From: Thermaerobacter sp. FW80
GTDB lineage: Bacteria; Bacillota; Sulfobacillia; Thermaerobacterales; Thermaerobacteraceae
Length of the DNA stretch: 64,000 nucleotides
Direction: 5' to 3'
Assembly: GCF_004634385.1 (NCBI RefSeq)
Contig: NZ_CP037895.1
Location: 2,393,245-2,457,244, forward strand
Every line of letters begins with the position of its first letter. The first letter of the stretch is position 1. The notes beneath the pieces are model-generated. The model worked only from the letters and a program-made list of their open reading frames with translations, was not told where the DNA came from and ran no database searches. This document shows positions 8,592 to 16,791 of the stretch, in pieces. Position numbers and translations under genes: made by a program.

Positions 8592-9024
8592 CACCACCTT
8601 CCCACGGGCCCTCTCGCCCGGGCCGTGCCCTGTCGGAAATAACCTGTTCCGGCAATGCCCCCGGGTATCCGCCGCATCCATGCCGGCCCCGTCGGGCACC
8701 GCGCCGGACGCCGGGCCCCGGACGTCGCGGGTCCCGCAGCCCCCGCGGTCCCCGGCGACGACGCCCCCGGCCATGACGCCCCTCTTTCGACCGGCCGGGC
8801 TCCCTTCGAGCCCCGGCCGGCATCACCGGGCGGAGGCCGTCAGCGGCCGCCCCGCCGCCGGCGGGACCGACCCGGCGGCTGCCCGGCCGCGCGCAGGGTG
8901 ACCGAGGGGTCTGCCCCCAAAACCGCCGGTGGAGGCGGCCGCCGCGGGCGTCGCCCCTCGGGTCGTCCCGTCGCCCGCGCCGGGGCCCAGGGGCCACCCG
9001 GGCATGCCCTCGGCCCGGTTCCGG
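8592..9024 (-). other. Intergenic gap, nothing recognised
   Basis: About 430 G+C-rich bases between queG and the next minus-strand gene. One slightly A+T-richer spot (about 8635-8660) could hold a promoter, but no consensus boxes at proper spacing were found. No hairpin terminator was identified after queG. Confidence 0.4.
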
Positions 9025-10539
9025 TCAAAAGGCCTGCGCTCCATAGGCTTCGGCACGGCCGCCACCACGTCCTGCGCCCGGGGCCGGGCGCAGGGCATCG
9101 GCGATGGCCGCCCGCACCGCGGGGTCGTCCTCGCGCGCTCGCGCCTCGGCCAGTGCCCGCTGCGCGCACTCGCCGCCGATCCGGCCCAGGGCCCACGCCG
9201 CCAGGGCCCGCAGGTCCGGCCGGGGATCGTCCCGCAGCACCCTGACCAGGGCCGGCACGGCCGAACGGGCCGCCGGTCCCCGATTCCCGAGGGCGACCAG
9301 CGCATTCCGCTGCCACGTCTTGCGACCGCGCCACGCCCCGGTCAGCGAGCGGTAGCGCCGGCGGAACTCCGCCCGCCCCATCCGCAGCAGCGCCACCAGG
9401 TCGGGCCGGCCCGTCGCATCGGGCGGCCCATCGTCCGGGGCCGGGTCCCCGGCACGACGGGAGGCGTCGAGCTCGGGGCCTGCGGCCGCCTCCGCTGTCG
9501 GCGCCCGCCCACCACCGGCGCCTCCCGTCCGCGCCTGGGTCGGCGCGCCGGACGGCACCGGCGCGGCCGGGACCGAGGTCGTCCCGTTCCCCGCGCCTCC
9601 CGCCGGTGCCGTGTCGTCGGGCCGCAGCGCCGGGTGACCGGGGCCTGCAGACCGATTGTAGGGGCAGACCACCTGGCAGGCGTCGCAACCGTAGAGGCTC
9701 TGGCCCAGGGCGGCCCGTTCGTCCGGTGCCAGCATGCCCGGTTTCTGGCTGAGGAACGAGACGCACCGCCGCGGATCCAGCTGGCGCGGCCCGATGAAGG
9801 CCTGGGTCGGGCACGCCCGCAGGCACAGGTCGCAGTCCCCACAGGCGTCGGCCACGGGCTGATCGGGGGGCAAGGCGACGTCCGTCACCAACTCGCCGAG
9901 GAACACCCAGGAACCCCGGCCGGGCACGATCAGGCAGGCGTTCTTCCCCACCCAGCCCAGGCCGGCCCGCTCCGCCCAGGCTCGGTCGACCAGGGGTCCG
10001 GTGTCGACCTGCACCGCCCAGCGGCACCCCGGGACCCGGGCCTCGAGCCAGCGCCCCAGCGCCTCCAGCCGCTGACGCATGACGTGCTGGTACGAGCGGG
10101 TCCGGCCGGCCGCCGCCACGTACCCGCGCAAGGGCGGACCGCCGTCCCCGCCATCCCGTGATCCCCCCGCGGCCCGCCCGTCGCGGCGGCGTCCCGTCCC
10201 GCCACCGGCCGCACGATCCCCGCCACCGGCCGCACGATCCTGGGCGGACGCGGGACGTGACGCCGTCCGGCGGCCGGGCGGGTCGTACGCCATGGCGACC
10301 GCCACCACCGAGCGCGCCCCGGGGAGCAACGTGGCTGGATCGGCGCGGCGCGCGGGGTCGGGGTCTTCCCAGGGAGTGGCCATGCCCCGTTCCTGCCGCC
10401 AGCGCAACAGGGCCTCGAGGTCGAGCAGGGGCGCGGCGGCGGCGACGCCCGCCGCCACGAAGCCGAGGCGCCGAGCCTCCGCCAGCAGGGCCGTCTTCAG
10501 CGCCGCCCTCGACTGGGCGGTGGCCTGCGCGTCCGCCAC
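9025..10539 (-). CDS. queG: Epoxyqueuosine reductase with C-terminal HEAT repeats
   Basis: 504 residues. QueG is a cobalamin and iron-sulfur enzyme that performs the last step of queuosine synthesis in tRNA. The catalytic part includes the motif around RAGLGWVGKNACLIVPGRG and two 4Fe-4S clusters, CGDCDLCLRACP with a later Cys, and CDACQVVCPYN. The last 80 residues (NALVALGNRG, WALGRIGGE) form HEAT-like repeats used by this family for tRNA binding. Two low-complexity inserts break the conserved body, one built from a 21-bp tandem repeat (10201-10240) giving DRAAGGG twice. The GTG start at 10537-10539 is preferred, because the only longer start lies inside the terminator of the upstream gene. 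It needs B12, and btu uptake genes occur in the same window. Confidence 0.9.
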   Translation of the reverse strand: MADAQATAQSRAALKTALLAEARRLGFVAAGVAAAAPLLDLEALLRWRQERGMATPWEDPDPARRADPATLLPGARSVVAVAMAYDPPGRRTASRPASAQDRAAGGGDRAAGGGTGRRRDGRAAGGSRDGGDGGPPLRGYVAAAGRTRSYQHVMRQRLEALGRWLEARVPGCRWAVQVDTGPLVDRAWAERAGLGWVGKNACLIVPGRGSWVFLGELVTDVALPPDQPVADACGDCDLCLRACPTQAFIGPRQLDPRRCVSFLSQKPGMLAPDERAALGQSLYGCDACQVVCPYNRSAGPGHPALRPDDTAPAGGAGNGTTSVPAAPVPSGAPTQARTGGAGGGRAPTAEAAAGPELDASRRAGDPAPDDGPPDATGRPDLVALLRMGRAEFRRRYRSLTGAWRGRKTWQRNALVALGNRGPAARSAVPALVRVLRDDPRPDLRALAAWALGRIGGECAQRALAEARAREDDPAVRAAIADALRPAPGAGRGGGRAEAYGAQAF

Positions 10540-10596
10540 GGTGCACCGACCCCCCAACGACCATCGCAAGCCCAAGATCGCCCCAGTCGTCGCGCA

Positions 10597-10629
10597 CAAA
10601 AGGGCGGCCACCCACCCGGGTCGCCGCCC
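10597..10629 (-). terminator. Intrinsic terminator after the spore-protein gene
   Basis: On the minus strand a stem of GGGCGGC (10623-10629) and GCCGCCC (10602-10608) is followed at once by TTTTG. It lies 50-80 bases after the stop of the small acid-soluble spore protein gene, so that gene is probably transcribed alone, with queG behind its own promoter. Confidence 0.6.
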
Positions 10630-10677
10630 CGACCCCGTCTTTCTCCCATTGTACCGCCTACCGACTGGGGTGCCGAC

Positions 10678-11025
10678 CTACCAGCGGGGACCGGCCGTGG
10701 GGAGGTCGCCCGCCAGCTGCTGCTCGGCCAGGGCGATCATCCGGCGGACCATCTGGCCGCCCAAGCGGCCGCCCAGGCGGCCGCCGATGGCGCCACAATC
10801 CCGGGTCGTCATCTCGCCCCAGCCCACCCGGCGGATGCGGTCGGCCAGGCCGAGCTCCTCGGCCACCTCCCACTTCTGCCGGTCCAGGGCCTCGTCGTAG
10901 GCGCGGGGCGAGATCGCCCCCGCCGGCACCAGCCCGAGCTCCTGGGCGACCTCCAACTTCAAGCGGTCCAGACCGGGCTCGGCCCCGGGGACCACCAGGC
11001 GGCCGGCGCCACGTCGTCTGGCCAT
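10678..11025 (-). CDS. Alpha/beta-type small acid-soluble spore protein
   Basis: 115 residues. These proteins coat spore DNA and are digested at germination by the GPR protease. The signature C-terminal part is visible: GWGEMTTRDCGAIGGRLGGR followed by MVRRMIALAEQQL. The usual KxEIAxEFG-like segment appears twice (KLEVAQELGLVP and KWEVAEELGLAD), giving two candidate GPR cleavage sites and making the protein longer than the usual 60-75 residues. The ATG at 11023-11025 has GAGGTGG eight bases upstream. A sigma-G-like promoter precedes the gene and an intrinsic terminator follows it, which fits forespore-specific monocistronic expression. This is the strongest proof that the organism forms spores. 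Confidence 0.88.
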   Translation of the reverse strand: MARRRGAGRLVVPGAEPGLDRLKLEVAQELGLVPAGAISPRAYDEALDRQKWEVAEELGLADRIRRVGWGEMTTRDCGAIGGRLGGRLGGQMVRRMIALAEQQLAGDLPTAGPRW

Positions 11026-11074
11026 GCGGGCACCACCTCGGCATCGGTTTCGGCCGCGAAAGACGGGCCATCCC

Positions 11075-11103
11075 TAGTTTGGGAGCCCTCGGCGCGGCGA
11101 TGC
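11075..11103 (-). promoter_or_regulatory. Sigma-G-like promoter of the spore-protein gene
   Basis: On the minus strand GCATC (11099-11103) and CAAACTA (11075-11081) are separated by 17 bases. The Bacillus sigma-G consensus is GNATR and CATNNTA with 17-18 bases between, so six of seven -10 bases and the core of the -35 fit. It lies about 50 bases before the start of an alpha/beta-type spore protein, the classic sigma-G target. Confidence 0.6.
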
Positions 11104-11422
11104 CCGCGATATCTGGTGCCGTTGGGCGGGGCGGCCGGCCTGGGCGTCGCCGCCCCCCACTCCCCTCGGGCCGGCCGCCCCTACTCGTCGTCCCCTCGCG
11201 CCCGTTCGCTGCCGTCGCGCGCGGTGGCGGCGCCCTCTCCCCGCGACGCGCGCCGCGGTGCCACCCTCTCCCCGCCTCGACTCACCCGGCCCCACCCTCG
11301 CCCCGCCCGGCTCGCCGTCGCGCGGGGAGACCACCGCCCGGCCCGTCCGCAGCCCGTCCTTCGCCGCGGCGCAGCGCCGGTTCGCGTCGCGCGCCGTGCG
11401 CGCCCGGCCTCCCAGAGCCCTT
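11104..11422 (-). other. Intergenic gap upstream of the spore-protein promoter
   Basis: About 320 bases between the dacF-like stop and the sigma-G-like promoter. The plus strand is pyrimidine-rich here (many CCCC and CCTC words). No gene, terminator or other signal was recognised. Confidence 0.4.
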
Positions 11423-13015
11423 CTAGTCCGCCCCTGGGTCGCGGGGACGGAAGGCATACCACATCATCGGGTCGAAGGCGGCCACCCGCCGGCGCCAGCG
11501 ACGTCGCGCCATCACGTGCCGGCGCCAGCGCACGCCGACCAAGAGCCCCAGCACCGCCGCCACGGCCAGGAGCGCCGGTTCCGCCCACCCCGCCAGCGCG
11601 TGCCGCGCCGCCGCCCAGGCGGGAGCGGCGGCGACGGAGGCGCCGCTGAGCAGTGGGATGCGGTCCACCACCTGATCGTCCACCCGCACCACTAGCGTGC
11701 CCACCCGCGTCCCCGCCGCCAGCGGCGCTCGCAGGGGCTCCGCGAGCTGCACCGCACGCTCCACCGCCGGAGCCGGTTCGTCCCGCGGCACCAGCCACCG
11801 CGATCCGTAGGCAGCCACCACGGGCACCCGGTCCCGCCGGCCGCCGTCCACCGGGACGCTGCCCACCGTCTCCCCACCCCGGACCAGCTGGAGCGGCTCG
11901 AAGTGGGCGAAGCCCCAGTCCATCAGGCGGGCCATGTCGCGGTACATGCCGGTCGGGTGGGCGCCCAGGAGCACGCCGATCAGCTCGACGCCGTCCCGCC
12001 GCGCCGAGGCCACCAGGGCGCCGCGGGCTGCGCGGGTGTAGCCGTTCTTGACCCCGGTGGCGCCCTCGTAGCGCCAGAGGAAGCGATTGTGGTTCTGCAG
12101 CACGCGCTCGGCCCGCTTCTCCGGCCAGGGCATGCGGTACTCGCGGGTGCCGACGATCCGCCGGAAGGTGGGGTTGGCCATGGCCACGCGGGCCAGGGTG
12201 GCCAGATCCCGGGCCGACGTGTAGTGATCACGGCTGGACAGGCCGTGGGGGTCGGCGAAGCGGGTGTGCCGAAGCCCCAGATCCCACGCCCGCTGGTTCA
12301 TCCACCCGACGAACGTCTCCACCGACCCCGCCAGGCCCTCGGCGATGGCGACGGCGGCGTCGTTGGCCGAACGCAGCATCAGCCCGTAGAGCAGCTCCTC
12401 CAGCGTGCGGCGCTCCCCCAGGGCCAGGTACAGGCTCGAGCCCTCGACCCCGAAGGCGCGCTCCCCCGTGACGATCTCCTGCTCGAGGTCGCCCCGCTCG
12501 ATGGCCAGCAGCGCGGTCATGATCTTCGTCGTGCTGGCCATGGGCATCGCCACGTCGGCGTTCCGCGCGTAGAGAACCTGTCCCGTCGCCCCGTCGACCA
12601 GGATCGCCGCCCGCGCGTCCTGGGGCGGGGGCGCGGGGACGGCGGACGATGGCGCCGCCGCCGTCTCCGCACGGCCGGTCGAGCCGCCCGCTTCGGTCCC
12701 CTGGACCGTCGCCGCGGCCGCCGCCGCGGCCCCAGCTTGACCGCGGCCCGGCGCCCCAGCCCCCTGCGCCACCGGGGTACCCCCCGGCAACGCCGCGACC
12801 AAGGGCGCCAGCGCCAGCGCGACCACCAGGGCCCACACCCCCAGCCGCCACGGTCCCTTCCCGGGGTCCCCCTCCCGTCCTGCGCCGCGGCTGCGACCGG
12901 AACCCGTCCAGGTCGCGCGGCGCCCGCCCCTGCCCGCACCCGACGACCGGCGCGGGCGGATCCCGGCCCTCCCCCCGATCGGGATCCGCCGGCGCCGGTG
13001 GCTTCGACCCGGCAC
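11423..13015 (-). CDS. D-alanyl-D-alanine carboxypeptidase (DacF-like, peptidase family S11)
   Basis: About 530 residues. It trims D-Ala from peptidoglycan stem peptides outside the membrane. The three penicillin-binding motifs are present: STTK in MASTTKIMTA (catalytic Ser and Lys), SAN in LRSANDAAV, and KNG in GVKNGYT in place of the usual KTG. After an Arg-rich start a hydrophobic segment (VWALVVALALAPLVAALPGG) serves as signal anchor. An Ala/Pro-rich linker, the S11 catalytic domain, the C-terminal beta domain and a second membrane helix follow. GTG at 13013-13015 is chosen because AAGGAGGT lies upstream, but the start is uncertain. Location next to sporulation genes suggests the DacF role in cortex modification, which is inference. 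Confidence 0.8.
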   Translation of the reverse strand: MPGRSHRRRRIPIGGRAGIRPRRSSGAGRGGRRATWTGSGRSRGAGREGDPGKGPWRLGVWALVVALALAPLVAALPGGTPVAQGAGAPGRGQAGAAAAAAATVQGTEAGGSTGRAETAAAPSSAVPAPPPQDARAAILVDGATGQVLYARNADVAMPMASTTKIMTALLAIERGDLEQEIVTGERAFGVEGSSLYLALGERRTLEELLYGLMLRSANDAAVAIAEGLAGSVETFVGWMNQRAWDLGLRHTRFADPHGLSSRDHYTSARDLATLARVAMANPTFRRIVGTREYRMPWPEKRAERVLQNHNRFLWRYEGATGVKNGYTRAARGALVASARRDGVELIGVLLGAHPTGMYRDMARLMDWGFAHFEPLQLVRGGETVGSVPVDGGRRDRVPVVAAYGSRWLVPRDEPAPAVERAVQLAEPLRAPLAAGTRVGTLVVRVDDQVVDRIPLLSGASVAAAPAWAAARHALAGWAEPALLAVAAVLGLLVGVRWRRHVMARRRWRRRVAAFDPMMWYAFRPRDPGAD

Positions 13016-13653
13016 CTCCCACGACACCTCCTTCGGCGAATCGCGCCCATCCGCTGCCCGGCGAGCCGTCGTGATCCGGCCCACCCTTCGCCGCGCTCCG
13101 GCGCATCCTTCGACACACTTCGGCGAACCCGGCACCGGGCGCCCCATGGGGCGGCCCATCCGCGGGATGGTTGGGCGGACGGGCCGCGGGTTCCTGCTGC
13201 GCAACGGCACCATCGACGTGGCGAGCGCCGGCGCGCCGGACCCGCCGGCGCGGCGGGCGCCCCCGCCCGCCGCGGGGCGATGGCGTGCTCGAGATCCCGT
13301 GGGGGCGCTCGAGGTACCCCGAGGCAGCGGCGCGAGGAGAGGGACCGATGGCGGGGGCTCGGGCAACGCCGGTCCTCCGGCGCGGGCGGGCTCCCGGGGC
13401 GGGCTCCCGGGCCGGACGCCCGGGTGGCAGCCACGGGACCCGGCGGCTAGCGATTCGTCCGGCTTCGCCAGGGGCTGGCAGGAAGCGACGGGCCGGCCCG
13501 CATAGACTAAGGGATAACCGGCCCGGATCCCGTCCCGCCTGCCACGGGTCCGGGCGCCGACCCCGGATCCCCCACGCCGGCGGGGTTCGGGCCGCGGCCT
13601 CGGACCCCATGACGCCGCCAGGGGTCCGGGTCCCGTCGCGGGAGGTTGGCCCC
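13016..13653. other. Divergent intergenic region between dacF-like gene and ytxC
   Basis: About 640 bases with strong G+C bias. Ribosome-binding sites for both flanking genes lie at its ends (GGGAGGTT at 13640-13647 for ytxC). A sequence near 13500-13520 (GCATAGACTAAGGGATAACC) is locally A+T-richer and could contain a sporulation promoter for ytxC, but boxes at consensus spacing were not found. No gene is supported. Confidence 0.4.
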
Positions 13654-14493
13654 ATGGGCGGGCAGGGACAGCTGGCCATCTCGGTCGAGACCCATCCCAC
13701 GGAGTTCCAACGCGTGCTGGATCAGGAGCGTCTGGTCTACACGGTGTTCCGTTCCCGCCAGCGCTGGGTGTTCCTGACGGACTTCGTGCCCCATCCGGCG
13801 GCCCAGGCGGCGTCCCGGTTCCTCCACACGGTGTTGCTCCCGGAGATGCTCCTGGAGCACCTGGACGCGCGCTACGGCACCGTCGACCCGGACGATCGCC
13901 TGACGGTGTGGCGGCAGAGCCTGCCCCTGCTGGAGCAGCCGCCCCTGGCCCGCGGCACGGCGGCCCTGCTGTTGCCCGAACTGGTGCAACACCGCCGGCT
14001 CAGCATCCTGGGCTGGCTGCGCTTCCGGGGGGAGCGGTTCCTGCGCGCGTTGGTGGCCGAACTGGCGCGGACGGGCCTGCAACAGCTGTGGCTGGAGCGG
14101 GCGTTGCGTCAATACCTGGGCGCCCTGCGCCCGGGCGAAGGGCCGCGGGAGCTGTGGGTCGAGGGCGTCGGTGCGCGGCTGGTGATCCGCGAGCCCGACG
14201 GCCCGCCCCTGTACCGCGAGTTCCTGCAGGGCCACCTGGATCCCCGCGTCCAGCTGGAGCGGGAGGACCTGGCCGTCGGCCTGTTGCGCGCCCTGGCGCC
14301 CCAGCGCATCCGCCTGCGCGGAACGCGGCGCGAGCTGGCGGAGAAGCTGCGCCAGGTGGGATTGACGGTCGAGGTGGAACCCGGCTCCGGCGGCGGCCCC
14401 CGGGGCTCCGGCGACGGCCGCCCCCACCCGGTCCAGCGCCGACGCCCGGCGCGCCCCGGCGCCGAGGGCGGCGGGGGATCCGCCGGGCGCTAA
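13654..14493 (+). CDS. ytxC: YtxC-like putative sporulation protein
   Basis: 279 residues, close to the family's usual length of about 280. The recognisable parts are the central RRLSILGWLRFRGERFLRAL block (family pattern: helix with FRxxxY and Leu) and the C-terminal EREDLAVGLLRALAPQRIRL, which matches the YtxC ending in which an acidic helix is followed by LxxLAPxxI. The function is unknown; the family is restricted to endospore formers. The ATG at 13654 follows GGGAGGTT with six-base spacing. The last 35 residues are Gly/Arg/Pro-rich and probably disordered. It is divergent from the dacF-like gene. The match was made by eye, so the family call is moderate. Confidence 0.65.
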   Translation: MGGQGQLAISVETHPTEFQRVLDQERLVYTVFRSRQRWVFLTDFVPHPAAQAASRFLHTVLLPEMLLEHLDARYGTVDPDDRLTVWRQSLPLLEQPPLARGTAALLLPELVQHRRLSILGWLRFRGERFLRALVAELARTGLQQLWLERALRQYLGALRPGEGPRELWVEGVGARLVIREPDGPPLYREFLQGHLDPRVQLEREDLAVGLLRALAPQRIRLRGTRRELAEKLRQVGLTVEVEPGSGGGPRGSGDGRPHPVQRRRPARPGAEGGGGSAGR

Positions 14494-15129
14494 CCGGCCC
14501 CTCGGCCGTGCCAGGCTGCTCCCGGGCAAGGTCCAGCCCGCCCCTCCACTGCAGCATACCGATCCCAGGCAAGGCCCCGATCCCGGGCCACGCCCCGATC
14601 GGCCATGGGCGGCGCCCATCCCCCGACAAGGCCTAGGATAAGGCCTCGACCGACCCGCGGCGGCGCCCGCCCCCGTCAAGGCCCCTCCCCCGGCAAGGCC
14701 TAGCCCGCCCCTTGGCCGCACCAGCCTCGGGCAAGGCGATGCACGGCCGCCCCCGGGGCCGCCTCAACCACCATCGCGCCCGCCGCTGGTTAGGCGCTGC
14801 CAAGGCCGGTTGGGCGCTGGAAAGCCGGTCGGGCACTGCCAAGCCGGTTGGGTGCTGCCAAGCCGCCTTCGCCCACACCAGGAGGTCACCGAGGAACCGG
14901 GACCCGCCGCCGGCGGCGTCCGGGTCCGCCATGGCGCCCCTCCTCCCCCCACAGCGCCCCGCCCCCGCGGCGGCGGCGAACCGACCGCCACCCATCGGCG
15001 GGACGGGCCCGGGAGCACGGACCCGCCGAGCCCACCCACCGACCCGCCGATGCACGACCCGCCCGCCTGCCCCCGGATGCGCGGCGCTCGCCCCGACGCG
15101 GCTGCAGCCCCCGGCGGCCGGGGCTATCG
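14494..15129. repeat. Non-coding region with short repeats, including a four-copy tandem
   Basis: The left half contains scattered variants of CCGGGCAAGGCC, several followed by TAG (for example near 14625, 14692 and 14733). At 14793-14869 a 19-20 bp unit related to GCTGCCAAGCCGGTTGGG is repeated four times in tandem with small differences. No frame resembles a known protein and no promoter was seen. Confidence 0.5.
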
Positions 15130-15576
15130 TCAGGCGGCCTCGTCACGGCGGTTCCAGATCCATGCCGCGCCCACCAGGTAGACCAGCCACTCCACGGGCG
15201 CCGGGCCGGCGGCCATCTGATCCCAGACGACGCGGGCGGCGCTGGCGGCGGCGACCACGGCCAGCAGCCGCAGCGGCTGGTGCCAGCGCCGCCAGCGCCA
15301 GTCGCGGCCCCACCGCCCGCCCCACGGCCATGCGCCGCGCCGCCCACCGGCCCGCAGCCAGACGGGACCCCGCGTCGACCGCCTCCCGGCCGTGCCCCGG
15401 CTCGCAGGTCGCGGCTCGATCACCAGCCGGCCGTATCGAGGATCGCGGCCGCCCGGCAGCACCCGAAAGCGGCGCCGCTGCTCCCGCTCGCACTCCGGGC
15501 AGTACCGGGCCCCCCGGTGCTCGGCCTCGAAGGTGCGACGGCACCGATAGCACTGGGCGAGATGCCTGGGGCCCAT
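15130..15576 (-). CDS. Zinc-ribbon protein with two C-terminal hydrophobic segments
   Basis: 148 residues. It begins MGPRHLAQCYRCRRTFEAEH and continues to YCPECEREQ, so four Cys in a CxxC and CxxC arrangement form a zinc ribbon in the first 35 residues. An Arg- and Trp-rich middle is followed by a hydrophobic helix (LRLLAVVAAASAARVVW) and another near the C-terminus (VEWLVYLVGAAWIW), which probably anchor it in the membrane. The ATG at 15574-15576 follows GGGGGGAG by five bases. It lies downstream of hom on the same strand but about 105 bases away. No specific function can be assigned. Confidence 0.65.
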   Translation of the reverse strand: MGPRHLAQCYRCRRTFEAEHRGARYCPECEREQRRRFRVLPGGRDPRYGRLVIEPRPASRGTAGRRSTRGPVWLRAGGRRGAWPWGGRWGRDWRWRRWHQPLRLLAVVAAASAARVVWDQMAAGPAPVEWLVYLVGAAWIWNRRDEAA

Positions 15577-15681
15577 GGCGCTCCCCCCTGGCGCAACCCG
15601 GCGGATCGCGGACGGCACCGCGCCGGCCGCCCCGCCGCCCGACCGGCGCCACCCGTCCCGCACCCGTCCGTCACCTTCAGT

Positions 15682-16791
15682 TTAACCGCTGCCGCCGCGG
15701 GATCCTGCCACCGCGCCGTGCCCCTCGCCCGCCGCAGCCGCTACCGGCGGCCCCTCGGGCGCGGCCGCGATCCCCACGCGGTCCAGCGCGCCCCGATTCA
15801 GGTCGGGCAAGGGTAGGCGGTCGCCCCGCCAGACGGCGATGAGGTCGGCCAGCACGGCGCTGGCGGTGGCGTCGCCGCCGGCCCCCGGGCCGGCGAATCG
15901 GACCGTGCCCACGGGATCCGCTTCGATCAGGATCATGTTCTCGACCCCGGCGGCCTGCAGCAGCGGGTCGTCGGGGGGCAGCAGCTCCGGTTGGACGGTG
16001 AGGCTCGGCACCGCTCCCCGCCAGTCGGCGGTGGCGACCAACCGCCAACGGGACCGACTCTGGGCGCCGGACGCCGTCGCCTCCAGGGCCCGCCGGAAGG
16101 CCGGATCGTCCAGGCCGGTGCGGCGGACGCGGTTCCAGTCCACGGCTTCGCCCGTCACCAGCATCGCCAGGATCGCCAGCTTGCGGGCCGCGTCGCGGCC
16201 GGACAGGTCGTCGCTCGGGTCCGCCTCGGCATAGCCCGCCTCCTGGGCCGCCCGCACCGCCGCCTCCAGGGTGGCCCCCTGCGCCACCCGGGTCAGCACG
16301 TAGTTGCAGGTCCCGTTGAGCACCGCCCGCAGGCGCCGTACGCGGTTGGCCGCCAGGCACCGCAGCAGCGGGCGGATGATGGGCACGCCCCCGGCCACGG
16401 CGCCCTCGAAGGCCAGCTCCACCCCTCGGCGCCGGGCCAGGGCGGCCAGCTCCGCCAGGGATTCGGCCAGCAGCGCCTTGTTGGCCGTGATCACCGGGCG
16501 GCCGGCCTCCAGGGCGCGGCTCACGTACCGGCGGGCCGGCTCGACCCCGCCGATCAGCTCGATGACCACGTCCACCTCGGGATCGCGCAGCACCCGCTCG
16601 GGATCGGTGGTCAGCAGGGAGCGGTCGACCCGGATCGCTCGCGGCTTCTCCGGGTGGCGGACCAGCACCCACTTCAGCCGCGGCACGCCGCCGAGGCGCG
16701 CCACCAGCCACGGGGGTGGGCTGAGCAGCCGCCGCGCCACGGCGCTCCCGACCGTCCCCAGCCCCAGCAGGGCCACCGTCGGTCCCTTCAC
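15682..16791 (-). CDS. hom: Homoserine dehydrogenase without ACT domain
   Basis: 369 residues. It reduces aspartate semialdehyde to homoserine for methionine and threonine synthesis. The dinucleotide-binding GLGTVGSAVARRL, the NKALL segment, GTCNYVL, and the catalytic loop GYAEADPSDDLSGRDAARKL are all in place. At this length the protein stops after the catalytic domain, so the C-terminal ACT regulatory domain seen in many homologues is missing and threonine feedback is unlikely. The GTG start overlaps the metX stop by four bases (GTGA), so translation is coupled. Both genes therefore fall under the upstream SAM riboswitch, meaning that here homoserine synthesis is controlled by methionine supply. 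Confidence 0.92.
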   Translation of the reverse strand: MKGPTVALLGLGTVGSAVARRLLSPPPWLVARLGGVPRLKWVLVRHPEKPRAIRVDRSLLTTDPERVLRDPEVDVVIELIGGVEPARRYVSRALEAGRPVITANKALLAESLAELAALARRRGVELAFEGAVAGGVPIIRPLLRCLAANRVRRLRAVLNGTCNYVLTRVAQGATLEAAVRAAQEAGYAEADPSDDLSGRDAARKLAILAMLVTGEAVDWNRVRRTGLDDPAFRRALEATASGAQSRSRWRLVATADWRGAVPSLTVQPELLPPDDPLLQAAGVENMILIEADPVGTVRFAGPGAGGDATASAVLADLIAVWRGDRLPLPDLNRGALDRVGIAAAPEGPPVAAAAGEGHGAVAGSRGGSG

